A stretch of 64,000 bases of DNA from Hyphomicrobiales bacterium. Lineage in GTDB: Bacteria; Pseudomonadota; Alphaproteobacteria; Rhizobiales; Xanthobacteraceae. The notes beneath the pieces are model-generated. The model was not told the origin of the DNA. It did not search any database and saw only the letters and a program-made list of their open reading frames with translations. The stretch spans positions 124,001 to 188,000 of the forward strand of contig JAFKKN010000011.1 in the NCBI GenBank assembly GCA_017305535.1, given 5' to 3'. Positions 33,186 through 41,663 of the stretch are shown in pieces. Position 1 is the stretch's first letter. Each line of letters starts with the position of its first letter. The position numbers and the translations under genes were made by a program.

Positions 33186-34415
33186 ATGGCAGGTTTGCTG
33201 CGTCGAGATATGCTGGGTGTCGCGCTGACGGTTGCGGCGATCATGCTTCCGGTCGTCGGAGCGCAGGCCGCCGACCCGATCAAGGTTGGCGTCACCATCA
33301 CGCAGTCGCCTCCCGGTTCGGTGGTGCAGGGCACGCAGGTCAAGGACGGCCTCGAAGTCGCCGCCAAGATCATCAATGACGCCGGTGGCGTGGATGGTCG
33401 CAAGATCGAGCTGGTGATCGAAGATACGCAAGGACTGCCTGAAAAGGCGCGCTCGGCCGTCGAGAAGCTGGCGACGCGCGACAAGGTGGTCGCGATCACC
33501 GGCGAGCACCAGAGCTCAGCCGCCTTGGCCGGTATCGAGGTCGCGCACCGCTACAAGATCCCCTACATCAACACCAACGGTTGGTCCGACGTCATTCGCG
33601 AGAAGGGTTATCCGGAAGTCTTCAATCCGGGCAATTATAACAGCCGTGTCGGCAGCGCGGCCGCGCAAACGATGAAGGAGCTTGGCGTCAAGCGCGTCGT
33701 TTCCATCGCCGAGAACACCGACTACGGCATCGGCCTTGCGAAGGCGATCGGGGAAGCGCTGAAGAAGGTCGCGCCCGACGTTCAATACAAGTACGAGACG
33801 CTGGATCGGGCTTCGAAGGATTTCTTGCCGGCGATTTTGCCGATGCGCGCCAATGCGCCCGACGCCATCATCAACCTGATGCTGCCGCCGGCCGCTTACA
33901 TCATGATGAACCAGCTTTATGAGCAAGGCGTTGCGCCGTCGGCGAAGACCTGGCTCTATGACGGTTCGGGCCTCGCCGACTATCCGGACTTCTGGCAGAA
34001 TGTGAAGGAAGCCGGCAAGGGAATGCTGGTGTTCGGCCTCTATCATCCGAAGATGGCGCAGCCGGCGCTCGGCAAGCAGGTCGGCGAAGCCTACACCGCG
34101 AAGACCAAGAACGAGCCGAACCGCCTGCTGTTCCAGGCTGCCGACTCGCTGTTCCTGATCGCCGACGCGGTGAAGCGCGCCAAGTCGACCGATTCCGAAG
34201 CGCTGATCAAGGCATTGGGTGAAACCAAGTACACTGGTACGCGCGGCGAGATCACCTTCTCCAAGGACAAGGGCTACGCGTTCAATCAGTGGCTGGATGT
34301 ACCTTACGTGACGTTCCAGCTCACCGAGGTGAACCAGAAGGTGGGCGATTCCGCGCTGGTGTCGCAGGCCGGGCAACCGCTCGACCCGGCCAAGCTCTGG
34401 AAGCCCGCGAAGTAA
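33186..34415 (+). CDS. HAAT-type ABC transporter substrate-binding protein (system 2)
   Basis: A 409-residue periplasmic protein. Signal peptide MAGLLRRDMLGVALTVAAIM ending at GAQAAD (about residue 29). The mature part begins IKVGVTITQSPPGSVVQGTQ and has RVVSIAENTDYGIGLAKAI, as in LivK/amide-binding relatives. A GGGGGAGG ribosome binding site precedes the ATG. It heads a second complete importer. A small CCCGCG/CGCGGG hairpin overlaps its stop codon (34404-34422). Confidence 0.9.
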   Translation: MAGLLRRDMLGVALTVAAIMLPVVGAQAADPIKVGVTITQSPPGSVVQGTQVKDGLEVAAKIINDAGGVDGRKIELVIEDTQGLPEKARSAVEKLATRDKVVAITGEHQSSAALAGIEVAHRYKIPYINTNGWSDVIREKGYPEVFNPGNYNSRVGSAAAQTMKELGVKRVVSIAENTDYGIGLAKAIGEALKKVAPDVQYKYETLDRASKDFLPAILPMRANAPDAIINLMLPPAAYIMMNQLYEQGVAPSAKTWLYDGSGLADYPDFWQNVKEAGKGMLVFGLYHPKMAQPALGKQVGEAYTAKTKNEPNRLLFQAADSLFLIADAVKRAKSTDSEALIKALGETKYTGTRGEITFSKDKGYAFNQWLDVPYVTFQLTEVNQKVGDSALVSQAGQPLDPAKLWKPAK

Positions 34416-34422
34416 GCGCGGG
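34404..34422 (+). terminator. Small hairpin overlapping the binding-protein stop codon
   Basis: CCCGCG, seven bases including the TAA stop, then CGCGGG form a 6-bp stem. It parallels the hairpin after the system 1 binding protein and may stabilise the upstream mRNA. Weak evidence. Confidence 0.35.
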
Positions 34423-34448
34423 CTGACAAATCCCCAGAGCTGAAAAAC

Positions 34449-35345
34449 ATGAGTGGTATCGACGTCGATCTCGCGGTGAACGGCCTCATTACGGGGCTGT
34501 TCTACGCATTGATGGCTATCGGCTTGTCGCTGATCTTCGGCATCCTGAAGATCGTGAACTTTGCCCATGGCGAATTCTATATGGTCGGCGCCTATGCCTA
34601 CACGTTGATCGCGCTGGCGCTCGGTGTGCCGGTGTGGATCGCGTTGCCGCTGGCCTTCGTGGTCGGCGCGCTGCTCGGCTGGCTGACGGAGCGGACGCTG
34701 ATGCGCCCGCTCTATGCCGGCTACACCTCATGGGGACTGATGCGTGACGAATACGCGGTGATCGTCACCTTTGGCCTCTCGCTGTTCCTCATCAACCTGG
34801 TCGACAAGGTCGTTGGACCTTATGCCTATCGGGGCCCGCCGCTGGTGGAGACCAGCCGCGTCGTGCTCGGCCCCGTGTTGATCAGCGGCCATCGGCTGCT
34901 CGCCGCCGGCATCGCCATCGCGGTGATCGCCGTCACGGCCGCACTGATCAAGTGGTCGTTCTGGGGGCAGCAGATCCGCGCGGTGTCGCAGAACCGGCTC
35001 GGCGCGTCGCTTGCCGGCATCGATACAGCCAAGGCGAGCGTGATCGTCTTCATGCTGTCGGGCGGTCTCGCGGCTTTCGCCGGCGCACTGTTGTCGCCGG
35101 TGATCAATGCCTCGCCTGACGTCGGCATCTTCCCGGCGATCAAGTCCTACATCATCGTGGTGCTGGGCGGCATGGGCTCGGTGCCCGGCGCGATCATCGC
35201 CAGCCTGTTCCTGGGCGTGATCGAGAGTTTCGGTGCGGTCTACATCTCGTTCCAATATCGCGATGCGTTCGGTCTGATCCTGCTGATGCTGTTCCTGCTG
35301 TTCCGTCCGCAAGGTTTGTTTGGTGAAAAAGGGCGGGAGGTGTGA
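34449..35345 (+). CDS. livH: HAAT ABC transporter permease, LivH type (system 2)
   Basis: A 298-residue permease. GLSLIFGILKIVNFAHGEFY at about residue 24 and IIVVLGGMGSVPGAIIASLF near residue 236 are LivH landmarks, with about eight helices. It follows the binding-protein gene by 33 bp and overlaps the next gene. Confidence 0.92.
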   Translation: MSGIDVDLAVNGLITGLFYALMAIGLSLIFGILKIVNFAHGEFYMVGAYAYTLIALALGVPVWIALPLAFVVGALLGWLTERTLMRPLYAGYTSWGLMRDEYAVIVTFGLSLFLINLVDKVVGPYAYRGPPLVETSRVVLGPVLISGHRLLAAGIAIAVIAVTAALIKWSFWGQQIRAVSQNRLGASLAGIDTAKASVIVFMLSGGLAAFAGALLSPVINASPDVGIFPAIKSYIIVVLGGMGSVPGAIIASLFLGVIESFGAVYISFQYRDAFGLILLMLFLLFRPQGLFGEKGREV

Positions 35346-36328
35346 TGGCGCCGTCATCTGCAACTTCGCCCGCGGGCAATCGCTCCGGCGCGCAACTCTC
35401 CAACACCAAAACCACGGTGGAATTTCGCGCCGCGCTGGTGGCGATGGCTATCGTCGCGCTGATCCCGCTCGGCGTCAGCAATCCCTATTGGCTCGGCGTG
35501 CTGATCGTCTCGATGTATTTCGCGATCCTCGCGGGGGCCTGGAATCTGCTGGCGGGCTATACCGGGCAGTTCTCGCTGGCGCCGGCAACCTTCGCCATGA
35601 TCGGCGCTTACACCACGGGCCTGCTCAATCATTATTTCGGTGTGCCGCCGCTGCTCGGCATTGTCGCGGCCGTGGTGGTATCGGGGCTGGTGGGGCTGCT
35701 GCTCGGCCGCGCCGTGCTGCGGCTTGTCGGGCCGTATCTCGCGCTCACTACGTTGAGCTTTGCCGAGATCATGCGCCTCGTCGCCTCGAACTCGATCGAT
35801 ATCACGCGTGGCGATCTTGGGCTTGGCGTCGCCGGGCTGCTCGATAGCCGGGTCGGCTGGTACTACCTGTTCCTTGGCGCGCTGGTGGCGCTGCTGGTCT
35901 TGTTCTACATGCTGCTGCGCTCCAAGGCGGGGTTGTTCCTGCAGGCGATCCGCGATGACGAGGTCGCGGCGCGTCGCGCCGGCGTCAACGTCGTGTTCTG
36001 GAAGACGGCGGCGTTCGCCATCTCGGCGGCGGCGTCTGGTTTCGCCGGCGCGCTCTACGCGCACTTCGCCGAACTGGTGACGCCCGAACTCGGTTTGATC
36101 GGCCAGACCGGTCTGATCGTCAGCATGACGGTAATCGGCGGCATGGGCACGCTGGCAGGCCCGCTGGTCGCGGCGTTTTTGGTTTACGTGCTGTCGGAAT
36201 GGCTGCGCGACGTCGGCGGCTATCAGCTCGTTGTGTTCGCCGCGCTGGTCGTCATCTTCGCGCGCTTCTTCCGCGAAGGTCTGTGGGGATTGGCTAGGGC
36301 GGCCGTGCAACGCTGGGGGCGGGCATGA
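35345..36328 (+). CDS. livM: HAAT ABC transporter permease, LivM type (system 2)
   Basis: A 327-residue permease. After a 30-residue hydrophilic leader it has about nine helices with AGAWNLLAGYTGQFSLAPAT and VIGGMGTLAGPLVAAFLVYV, the LivM signatures. GGGAGG lies just upstream; GTG at 35342 is an equally possible start and overlaps the livH stop. Confidence 0.9.
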   Translation: MAPSSATSPAGNRSGAQLSNTKTTVEFRAALVAMAIVALIPLGVSNPYWLGVLIVSMYFAILAGAWNLLAGYTGQFSLAPATFAMIGAYTTGLLNHYFGVPPLLGIVAAVVVSGLVGLLLGRAVLRLVGPYLALTTLSFAEIMRLVASNSIDITRGDLGLGVAGLLDSRVGWYYLFLGALVALLVLFYMLLRSKAGLFLQAIRDDEVAARRAGVNVVFWKTAAFAISAAASGFAGALYAHFAELVTPELGLIGQTGLIVSMTVIGGMGTLAGPLVAAFLVYVLSEWLRDVGGYQLVVFAALVVIFARFFREGLWGLARAAVQRWGRA

Positions 36329-37044
36329 CACTTCTGTCCGTACGAGGCGTCACCAAGCGGTTCGGCGGTCTCACCGCCGTGAACGATGTCTCGTTCGATG
36401 TCGCTGCGGGCGAACTCGTAGGGCTGATCGGCCCCAACGGCTCAGGCAAGACCACGCTGCTCAATATTCTCAGCGGTCTGGCGGATCCAGACAGCGGCGA
36501 AATCCTGCTCGACAATGTGCCGTGCCAGGGCCTGACGCCGGAACGGCTCGCGCATCGCGGCGTGATGCGCATGTTCCAGCTCACCCGCGTATTTCGCCGC
36601 ATGAACGTCATCGACAACTTGCTGGTGGCGGGCCGCGCGCTGGGGCTTGGCGCCGATGAGGCATTGACGCGTGCGAACGCGTTGATCAGCGAATTACGGC
36701 TCGACGTGATCCGCCATCTCGATGCCGGGCAGCTCTCCGGCGGACAGATGAAATTGCTGGAATTTGGCGTCTGCTTCATGGTGCCGCCACGCATCGCGCT
36801 GCTGGACGAACCGTTCGCCGCCGTGCATCCGACCATGAAGGAGATCATGGGCGACTTCATTCGTTCGCGTCACGAGAAAGGGCAGACGTTTATCTTGGTC
36901 AGTCACGACATGCCGGTGGTGGTCGAGCTCTGTCCGCGTGCGGTGTGCATGAACGCAGGCGCTGTCGTCATCGACGCGACTACGCGCGAAGTGTTGAACG
37001 ATCCGCGCGTCATCGAAGCCTATCTCGGAGGGCAGGCGGCATGA
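36325..37044 (+). CDS. livG: HAAT ABC transporter ATPase, LivG type (system 2)
   Basis: A 239-residue ATPase with Walker A GPNGSGKTT, a canonical signature LSGGQMKLLEFG, Walker B IALLDEPFAAVHP and LVSHDMPVV. ATGA overlap with livM before it and with livF after it. Confidence 0.92.
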   Translation: MTLLSVRGVTKRFGGLTAVNDVSFDVAAGELVGLIGPNGSGKTTLLNILSGLADPDSGEILLDNVPCQGLTPERLAHRGVMRMFQLTRVFRRMNVIDNLLVAGRALGLGADEALTRANALISELRLDVIRHLDAGQLSGGQMKLLEFGVCFMVPPRIALLDEPFAAVHPTMKEIMGDFIRSRHEKGQTFILVSHDMPVVVELCPRAVCMNAGAVVIDATTREVLNDPRVIEAYLGGQAA

Positions 37045-37784
37045 GCGCTGTACTGACCCTCGATCACGTCACCGCTGGCTACAGCGTTGATATTGACGTG
37101 CTGCGCGATCTCAGCCTCAACGTCGATGCCGGCCGCATCACCGGCCTGATCGGGCTTAACGGCGCCGGTAAGTCGACGGTGATGAAGGCGATCTGCGGGT
37201 TCCTCAAGCCGAAGGCCGGCAAGGTCGTTTATGAGGGCAACGACATCACCGGGCTTGAGCCGCATAAATTGAGCGCGCGCGGGATCTGGTACATCCCGCA
37301 GGAATCCAGCCTGTTTCCGTTCATGACGGTGACAGAAAATCTGCGGCTGCCGCTGGAAAGTCTGTCGCGCGCGACCGGCACACCGGCGCGAAACGAAATC
37401 GAGCAACGCTTCGAGGCGATGCTGGAAAAATTTCCGGCGCTGCGGCCGAAGCTGCGCGCCCAAGCCGGCGATCTCTCCGGCGGCCAGCAGAAGATGGTGG
37501 AGTTCGCCAAGGCGTGGCTGATGCGGCCGCGTCTTTGCCTGATCGACGAACCTTCGATCGGCCTCGCACCGAAGATCGTCGAAGAGGTGTTCGAGTGGAT
37601 ACGCCTCTTTGCCGCCGAAGAGATGGCGATTCTGCTGGTCGACCACAACGTGCGGCGCGTGATTGCGATGTCGCATCGCATTTACGTGTTGAGTCTAGGT
37701 GAGATCACCGCCTCCGGAGAGCCCGCCGATTTCGCCGGCGACCTGCATGAGCAGGTCAAACAATGGCTCGGCATCAATTTCTGA
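37041..37784 (+). CDS. livF: HAAT ABC transporter ATPase, LivF type (system 2)
   Basis: A 247-residue ATPase with Walker A GLNGAGKST, signature LSGGQQKMVEFA, Walker B LCLIDEPSIGLAP and LLVDHNVRRV. ATGA overlap with livG. The stop is one base before the start of the ureidoglycolate-lyase-like gene (TGAAATG), so that enzyme belongs to the transporter operon. Confidence 0.92.
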   Translation: MSAVLTLDHVTAGYSVDIDVLRDLSLNVDAGRITGLIGLNGAGKSTVMKAICGFLKPKAGKVVYEGNDITGLEPHKLSARGIWYIPQESSLFPFMTVTENLRLPLESLSRATGTPARNEIEQRFEAMLEKFPALRPKLRAQAGDLSGGQQKMVEFAKAWLMRPRLCLIDEPSIGLAPKIVEEVFEWIRLFAAEEMAILLVDHNVRRVIAMSHRIYVLSLGEITASGEPADFAGDLHEQVKQWLGINF

Positions 37785-37785
37785 A

Positions 37786-38301
37786 ATGACGGGCACGCAA
37801 AATCCTCTCCGTCTCCGCGCCGCGCCGCTGACGGCGGAAGGATTCGCGCCGTTCGGTTCGCTGGCGGCGATCGACGCGTCTGGTGGGGGCGCTGTTAATC
37901 AGGGTCGTGGCCGCCGCATTCCCGGCATCGGCGATCTGATGCACGATGCCGCTGCCGCGCGACCGGTGCTCGATGCCTATCATCTTAAGCCATCGTCGCT
38001 GCCGTTCACGCTGGCGTGCTTCGAACGTCATGTGCTGACGTCGCAGGTGTTCATTCCGATCCGCTGCGCGCAGCTTTTGCTGGCGGTGGCGCCTGACGAT
38101 GCGAACGGGCATCCGGATGTCGCGCGGGCGCGAGCGTTTGTCACCGGTGATAATGCCATCATCCACTATCGCGCGGGCGTGTGGCATTCGCCATTGATCG
38201 CGCTCGATGGCCCTGCTTCGCTATCGATGCTGATGTGGGAAGCGGGCGACGCCCGCGACTGCGAAGAAGTTGTCCCGCCTGTGGGACTTGAGATCGTATA
38301 G
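37786..38301 (+). CDS. allA: Ureidoglycolate lyase family protein
   Basis: A 171-residue protein matching the AllA family: PLTAEGFAPFGSLAAID at the start, LACFERHVLTSQVFIP and the C-terminal AIIHYRAGVWHSPLIALDG (about residue 126). AllA splits ureidoglycolate into glyoxylate and urea. No other allantoin genes (allantoinase, allantoate amidohydrolase) are in the window, so the true substrate may be another ureido or carbamoyl compound. Immediate linkage to importer 2 suggests that the imported solute yields such an intermediate. The family call is firm; the exact reaction is not. Confidence 0.8.
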   Translation: MTGTQNPLRLRAAPLTAEGFAPFGSLAAIDASGGGAVNQGRGRRIPGIGDLMHDAAAARPVLDAYHLKPSSLPFTLACFERHVLTSQVFIPIRCAQLLLAVAPDDANGHPDVARARAFVTGDNAIIHYRAGVWHSPLIALDGPASLSMLMWEAGDARDCEEVVPPVGLEIV

Positions 38302-38332
38302 CTGTCTATAAGATGAAACCCTTGGAGAAACG

Positions 38333-39277
38333 ATGCGGATAGTCAGCGACGTCGAGGTAGCGAATGCGCTGTCCTTTTCTGTGTTGATCGCGGCGATGGA
38401 GGCTGCACATCGACGGACCAAGATCGAAATTCTCGACGGATTCATGGGCAACGAGGCGGCGCAATATGTGATCCGCAGCGCGGTCGATCCCGGCCGCTAT
38501 ATGCTCAGCAAGATGTTCACCAGCTTCCCATCCAATCTCGCCGCGGGCACGTCGCCGGCGGTGCAGGCGGTCTGCGTGCTGTTTGATGGCACCAACGGAC
38601 GGCCGCTGGCGGTGATCGACGGCACTTCGATCACCCATTGGCGCACCGCAGCGGATTCGGCGCTGGGCGCCAAGCTGCTCGCCAATCCGGAACCGGAGAC
38701 GATGCTGGTGGTCGGCGCCGGCAAGATGTCGTGGTGGCTGGCGCAGGCACATCGCGTGGTGCGGCCCTCGCTCGCGCGCGTACTGATTTGGAATCGCAAT
38801 CAAACGCGCGCCTCCGAACTGGCGGATCGCTTGGCGCGGGACGGTATCCGGGCGGAGGTTGTCACCGATCTCGACGCGGCAACGCGCGAGGCCGATTTGA
38901 TATCGGCCTGCACGCGCTCCCATACGCCGCTGATCAAGGGCGCAAACCTCAAACCCGGCGTCCATCTCGATCTGGTGGGCGGCTATACGCCGCAGACCCG
39001 CGAGGCGGATGACGAGGCCGTGCGGTGCGCGCGGGTTTTCGTCGACCGTCGCGAAAGCGCATTTCACGGTGTCGGCGATATTCTTCAACCGATCGCTGAT
39101 GGCGTGATGACCGAGGCCGATGTGCTTGGCGATCTTTACGATCTTGCCGGTGGCGCGGTGACCGGGCGTGTCGCCGCAGGCGACATCACGTTTTTCAAAA
39201 ATGCCGGCGGTGGTCATCTTGATCTGATGACCTGTGAGACAGTGTTCGAGCAGGTTGGCGGTAGGCCGGAGCGGTAG
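38333..39277 (+). CDS. Ornithine cyclodeaminase / mu-crystallin family protein
   Basis: A 314-residue NAD(P)-dependent enzyme. YMLSKMFTSFPSNLAAGTSP (about residues 51-70) is the substrate-binding region and TMLVVGAGKMSWWLAQAHRV (about residue 125) the dinucleotide fold; DLVGGYTPQTREADDE follows. GGAG precedes the ATG by 7 nt. Members include ornithine cyclodeaminase, alanine dehydrogenase and ketimine or imino-acid reductases. As the last gene of the importer 2 / AllA unit it probably handles an amino or imino acid released in the pathway. Confidence 0.85.
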   Translation: MRIVSDVEVANALSFSVLIAAMEAAHRRTKIEILDGFMGNEAAQYVIRSAVDPGRYMLSKMFTSFPSNLAAGTSPAVQAVCVLFDGTNGRPLAVIDGTSITHWRTAADSALGAKLLANPEPETMLVVGAGKMSWWLAQAHRVVRPSLARVLIWNRNQTRASELADRLARDGIRAEVVTDLDAATREADLISACTRSHTPLIKGANLKPGVHLDLVGGYTPQTREADDEAVRCARVFVDRRESAFHGVGDILQPIADGVMTEADVLGDLYDLAGGAVTGRVAAGDITFFKNAGGGHLDLMTCETVFEQVGGRPER

Positions 39278-39324
39278 CGCAACAGCGACGAGAGCAGGTC
39301 TTGTTTGGATAGAATCAACGATGT

Positions 39325-39353
39325 GTCATGGCCGGGACAAGGCGAGGCATGAC
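39325..39353. repeat. Truncated copy of the CGTCATGGCCGG palindromic repeat
   Basis: GTCATGGCCGGGACAAGGCG and an end of GCATGAC give inverted arms GTCATG/CATGAC. The sequence looks like a degenerate copy of the element at 57501-57626. Confidence 0.5.
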
Positions 39354-39400
39354 GGATTTGAGTGCCTTCGTTAAAGTGTGAGACGCTCTCGCGAAAATAA

Positions 39401-39436
39401 GAAGCCCCGCGTCCAGCGTATTGGGGGCGGGGCTTC
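39401..39436 (-). terminator. Intrinsic terminator for the minus-strand importer 3 operon
   Basis: GAAGCCCCGC (39401-39410) and GCGGGGCTTC (39427-39436) are a perfect 10-bp stem. On the minus strand it is followed by TTATTTTC, a reasonable U tract. It lies 77 bp beyond the stop of the system 3 binding-protein gene and may also stop plus-strand readthrough from the ornithine-cyclodeaminase-like gene. Confidence 0.75.
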
Positions 39437-39470
39437 TCAGGGTGCTCACGAAGACTTTTGGCTATCATCG

Positions 39471-39497
39471 TTGTGGTCGGGAAAAGCCCGGCCACAA
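39471..39497. terminator. Second hairpin near the end of importer 3 operon
   Basis: TTGTGGTCGGG and CCCGGCCACAA form an 11-bp stem with one G-T pair around AAAAG. It lies directly downstream of the binding-protein stop codon on the minus strand and may help termination or mRNA protection. Confidence 0.5.
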
Positions 39498-39512
39498 CGT
39501 CCACCTTGCCGC

Positions 39513-40760
39513 TTACTTGTTCGCGTCGGACTTGGCGTAGGCGGCCGACTGCTCCTTCACGACGCTCCACACTTCTTCCGGGAACGAGGCGATCCAGTCG
39601 GTCTGCGGCACCCACTTGGTGCCGTCCCACATTTCGATGCGGGTCTTGCCGCCGCCGCCGTGATCAGACGCTGTCACCGTCACCGGCGCCATCAGGCCGT
39701 TGGCGTCGAAGCCCTTGATGCTCTCGAGGCCGTCCTTGAGCTTTTGCGGGGTGAGCGGCCAGCCGTCCTTCTTGATGGCGAGGCGCGCGCCTTCGAAGCC
39801 GATCGACCAGATCGCGAGGCCGGTGTTGTAGTACACGTCCTCGAGGTTCTTGCGGTCGCCGTTGCCCTTACCCTTGTCGTAGAGCTCCTTGATGATCTCC
39901 TGAACCAGCGGCTGGGTCGAGCCACCAGCGACGTTGGTGCCACGCTTGATGCCCTTGGCCGCGTCGGCGCCGATGTTCTTGATATCGACTTCGTTGAGCC
40001 AGTTTACCGCGATGTACTTGTCGATCGAGATGCCGTTGCGCTTCATCTCGCGCGAGGCAATCACGTGCATGTTCGACAGGCTCCAGCTGATGATCCAGTC
40101 CGGATTGAAGCGGCGCACCTGGGTCCAGGCGGAGGCCTGGTCGTTGCCCGGCAGCGGGTAGGGGAACAGTTGCAGGTCGAAGCCTTCCTTCTGCGCCAGC
40201 GTCTTCAGGATGCCGATCGGCTCCTGGCCGAACGGATAGTCGACGTAGACGAAGGCGATCTTCACGCCCTTCAGGCTGCCCTTGGACTGCTGCTTGATGT
40301 AGCCGATGTCGTTGGCGGCCTGGCCCCAATAGGTCGGGCCGATCGGGAACACCCACTTGAAGACGTCGCCGTCCACCGCGTCGCCGCGGCCGGCCAGCGA
40401 TTGCATCAGGATGTTGCCGTCCTTCATGACGCGCGGAAGCACCGCGCGCGACACCGGCGTCGACAGCATGTCGAACACCATCACGCCCTCGCGCTTCAGG
40501 CGTTCGTAGCATTCGATGCCGCGCTGCGGCTCGTTGCCGTGGTCCTGCACGATCACCTCGATCGGATGACCTTCGAGGCCGCCCTTGGCGTTGAGCAGTT
40601 CGGCATAGTCCTTGGCGGCCTGCGCGACCTGCGGGGTGACGAAGGTGTAGGCCTTTGTCAGGTCATAACACAGCGCGAACTTCACCGGATCGGCGGCGTG
40701 CGCGGCCATGCTGCTGGTCAGCATCAGCGCGAGGCCGCCGATGATCGATCTTAGTTTCAT
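39513..40760 (-). CDS. HAAT-type ABC transporter substrate-binding protein (system 3)
   Basis: A 415-residue periplasmic protein. Signal peptide MKLRSIIGGLALMLTSSMAA with cleavage near AHAAD, then VKFALCYDLTKAYTFVTPQV and VKIAFVYVDYPFGQEPIGIL, typical of the subgroup associated with aromatic or aliphatic acid import. ATG at 40760 has GGGAGGA 7-8 nt upstream. It is the last gene of the operon livG-ligase-livH-livM-livF-binding protein. The ligand is unknown; linkage to an acyl-CoA synthetase suggests a carboxylic acid. Confidence 0.9.
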   Translation of the reverse strand: MKLRSIIGGLALMLTSSMAAHAADPVKFALCYDLTKAYTFVTPQVAQAAKDYAELLNAKGGLEGHPIEVIVQDHGNEPQRGIECYERLKREGVMVFDMLSTPVSRAVLPRVMKDGNILMQSLAGRGDAVDGDVFKWVFPIGPTYWGQAANDIGYIKQQSKGSLKGVKIAFVYVDYPFGQEPIGILKTLAQKEGFDLQLFPYPLPGNDQASAWTQVRRFNPDWIISWSLSNMHVIASREMKRNGISIDKYIAVNWLNEVDIKNIGADAAKGIKRGTNVAGGSTQPLVQEIIKELYDKGKGNGDRKNLEDVYYNTGLAIWSIGFEGARLAIKKDGWPLTPQKLKDGLESIKGFDANGLMAPVTVTASDHGGGGKTRIEMWDGTKWVPQTDWIASFPEEVWSVVKEQSAAYAKSDANK

Positions 40761-40840
40761 ATGAATGTCCTCCCTTGTTCGGACGGTGGAATGGTCGTTT
40801 CTTGGTTTCGGCTTGGGGGTGAGTTTGGCAGGCGCCCGGC

Positions 40841-41656
40841 TCACGTCAACCAGCGTTTGCGCCGGCGATAGTGCTTGATGTCGCGGAAATTCTTGTTTTC
40901 CGCGCCTCCGAGATAGAACTCCTGAATGTCAGGGTTCTTCTTCAGCGCCTCGGCGGTGTCGTGCATGACGATACGGCCGCTTTCGATCAGATAGCCGTGC
41001 GAGACGATTTCCAGCGCGGCGATGGCGTTCTGTTCGACCAGCAGCACCGAAAGGCCTTCCTCGCGGTTGATGCGGCTGAGGATCTGGAAAATCTCGGCGA
41101 CCAGGAACGGCGCCAGGCCGAGACTGGGCTCGTCCAGCATCAACAGCTTCGGTTGTGTCATCAGTGCGCGGCCGATCGCCAGCATCTGCTGCTCGCCGCC
41201 GGAGAGGTAGCCGGCGGCGCTGCCGCGGCGTTCGAACAGGCGCGGGAAGTAGCTGTAGACGCGATCCTTGTTGCGCGCGGCGTCGTGGCGGCTGCGCACA
41301 GCCGAGGCCGCGATCAGGTTTTCGTCCGGCGTGAGATGCTCGAACACGCGACGGCCTTCCAGCACATGCGCGATGCCAAGCTTGACGCGATCCTGCGGCA
41401 TCAGGCCGCTGATGTTTTGGTCCTGGAATTTCACCTCGCCACGGCGCACTTCGCCGCGCTCGGCCGCGAGCAGGCCGCTGATCGACTTCAGGGTGGTGCT
41501 CTTGCCGGCGCCGTTCGCGCCGAGCAGCGCCACCATGCCGCCTTTCGGAACAACCAGCGACACGCCCTTGATGGCCAGCGAAACGTAGTCGTAGACCACC
41601 TCGACGTTGTTGAGCGTCAAAACCTCTTCGATCGTATTTTCGGTCATGGCTGTCAT
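40841..41656 (-). CDS. livF: HAAT ABC transporter ATPase, LivF type (system 3)
   Basis: A 271-residue ATPase with Walker A GANGAGKST, signature LSGGEQQMLAIGRAL and Walker B LLMLDEPSLGLAP. The C-terminus is extended by about 20 basic residues (FRDIKHYRRRKRW). ATG at 41656 lies 7 bp after the livM stop; a second ATG three codons later is possible. Confidence 0.9.
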   Translation of the reverse strand: MTAMTENTIEEVLTLNNVEVVYDYVSLAIKGVSLVVPKGGMVALLGANGAGKSTTLKSISGLLAAERGEVRRGEVKFQDQNISGLMPQDRVKLGIAHVLEGRRVFEHLTPDENLIAASAVRSRHDAARNKDRVYSYFPRLFERRGSAAGYLSGGEQQMLAIGRALMTQPKLLMLDEPSLGLAPFLVAEIFQILSRINREEGLSVLLVEQNAIAALEIVSHGYLIESGRIVMHDTAEALKKNPDIQEFYLGGAENKNFRDIKHYRRRKRWLT

Positions 41657-41663
41657 GGTTGCG

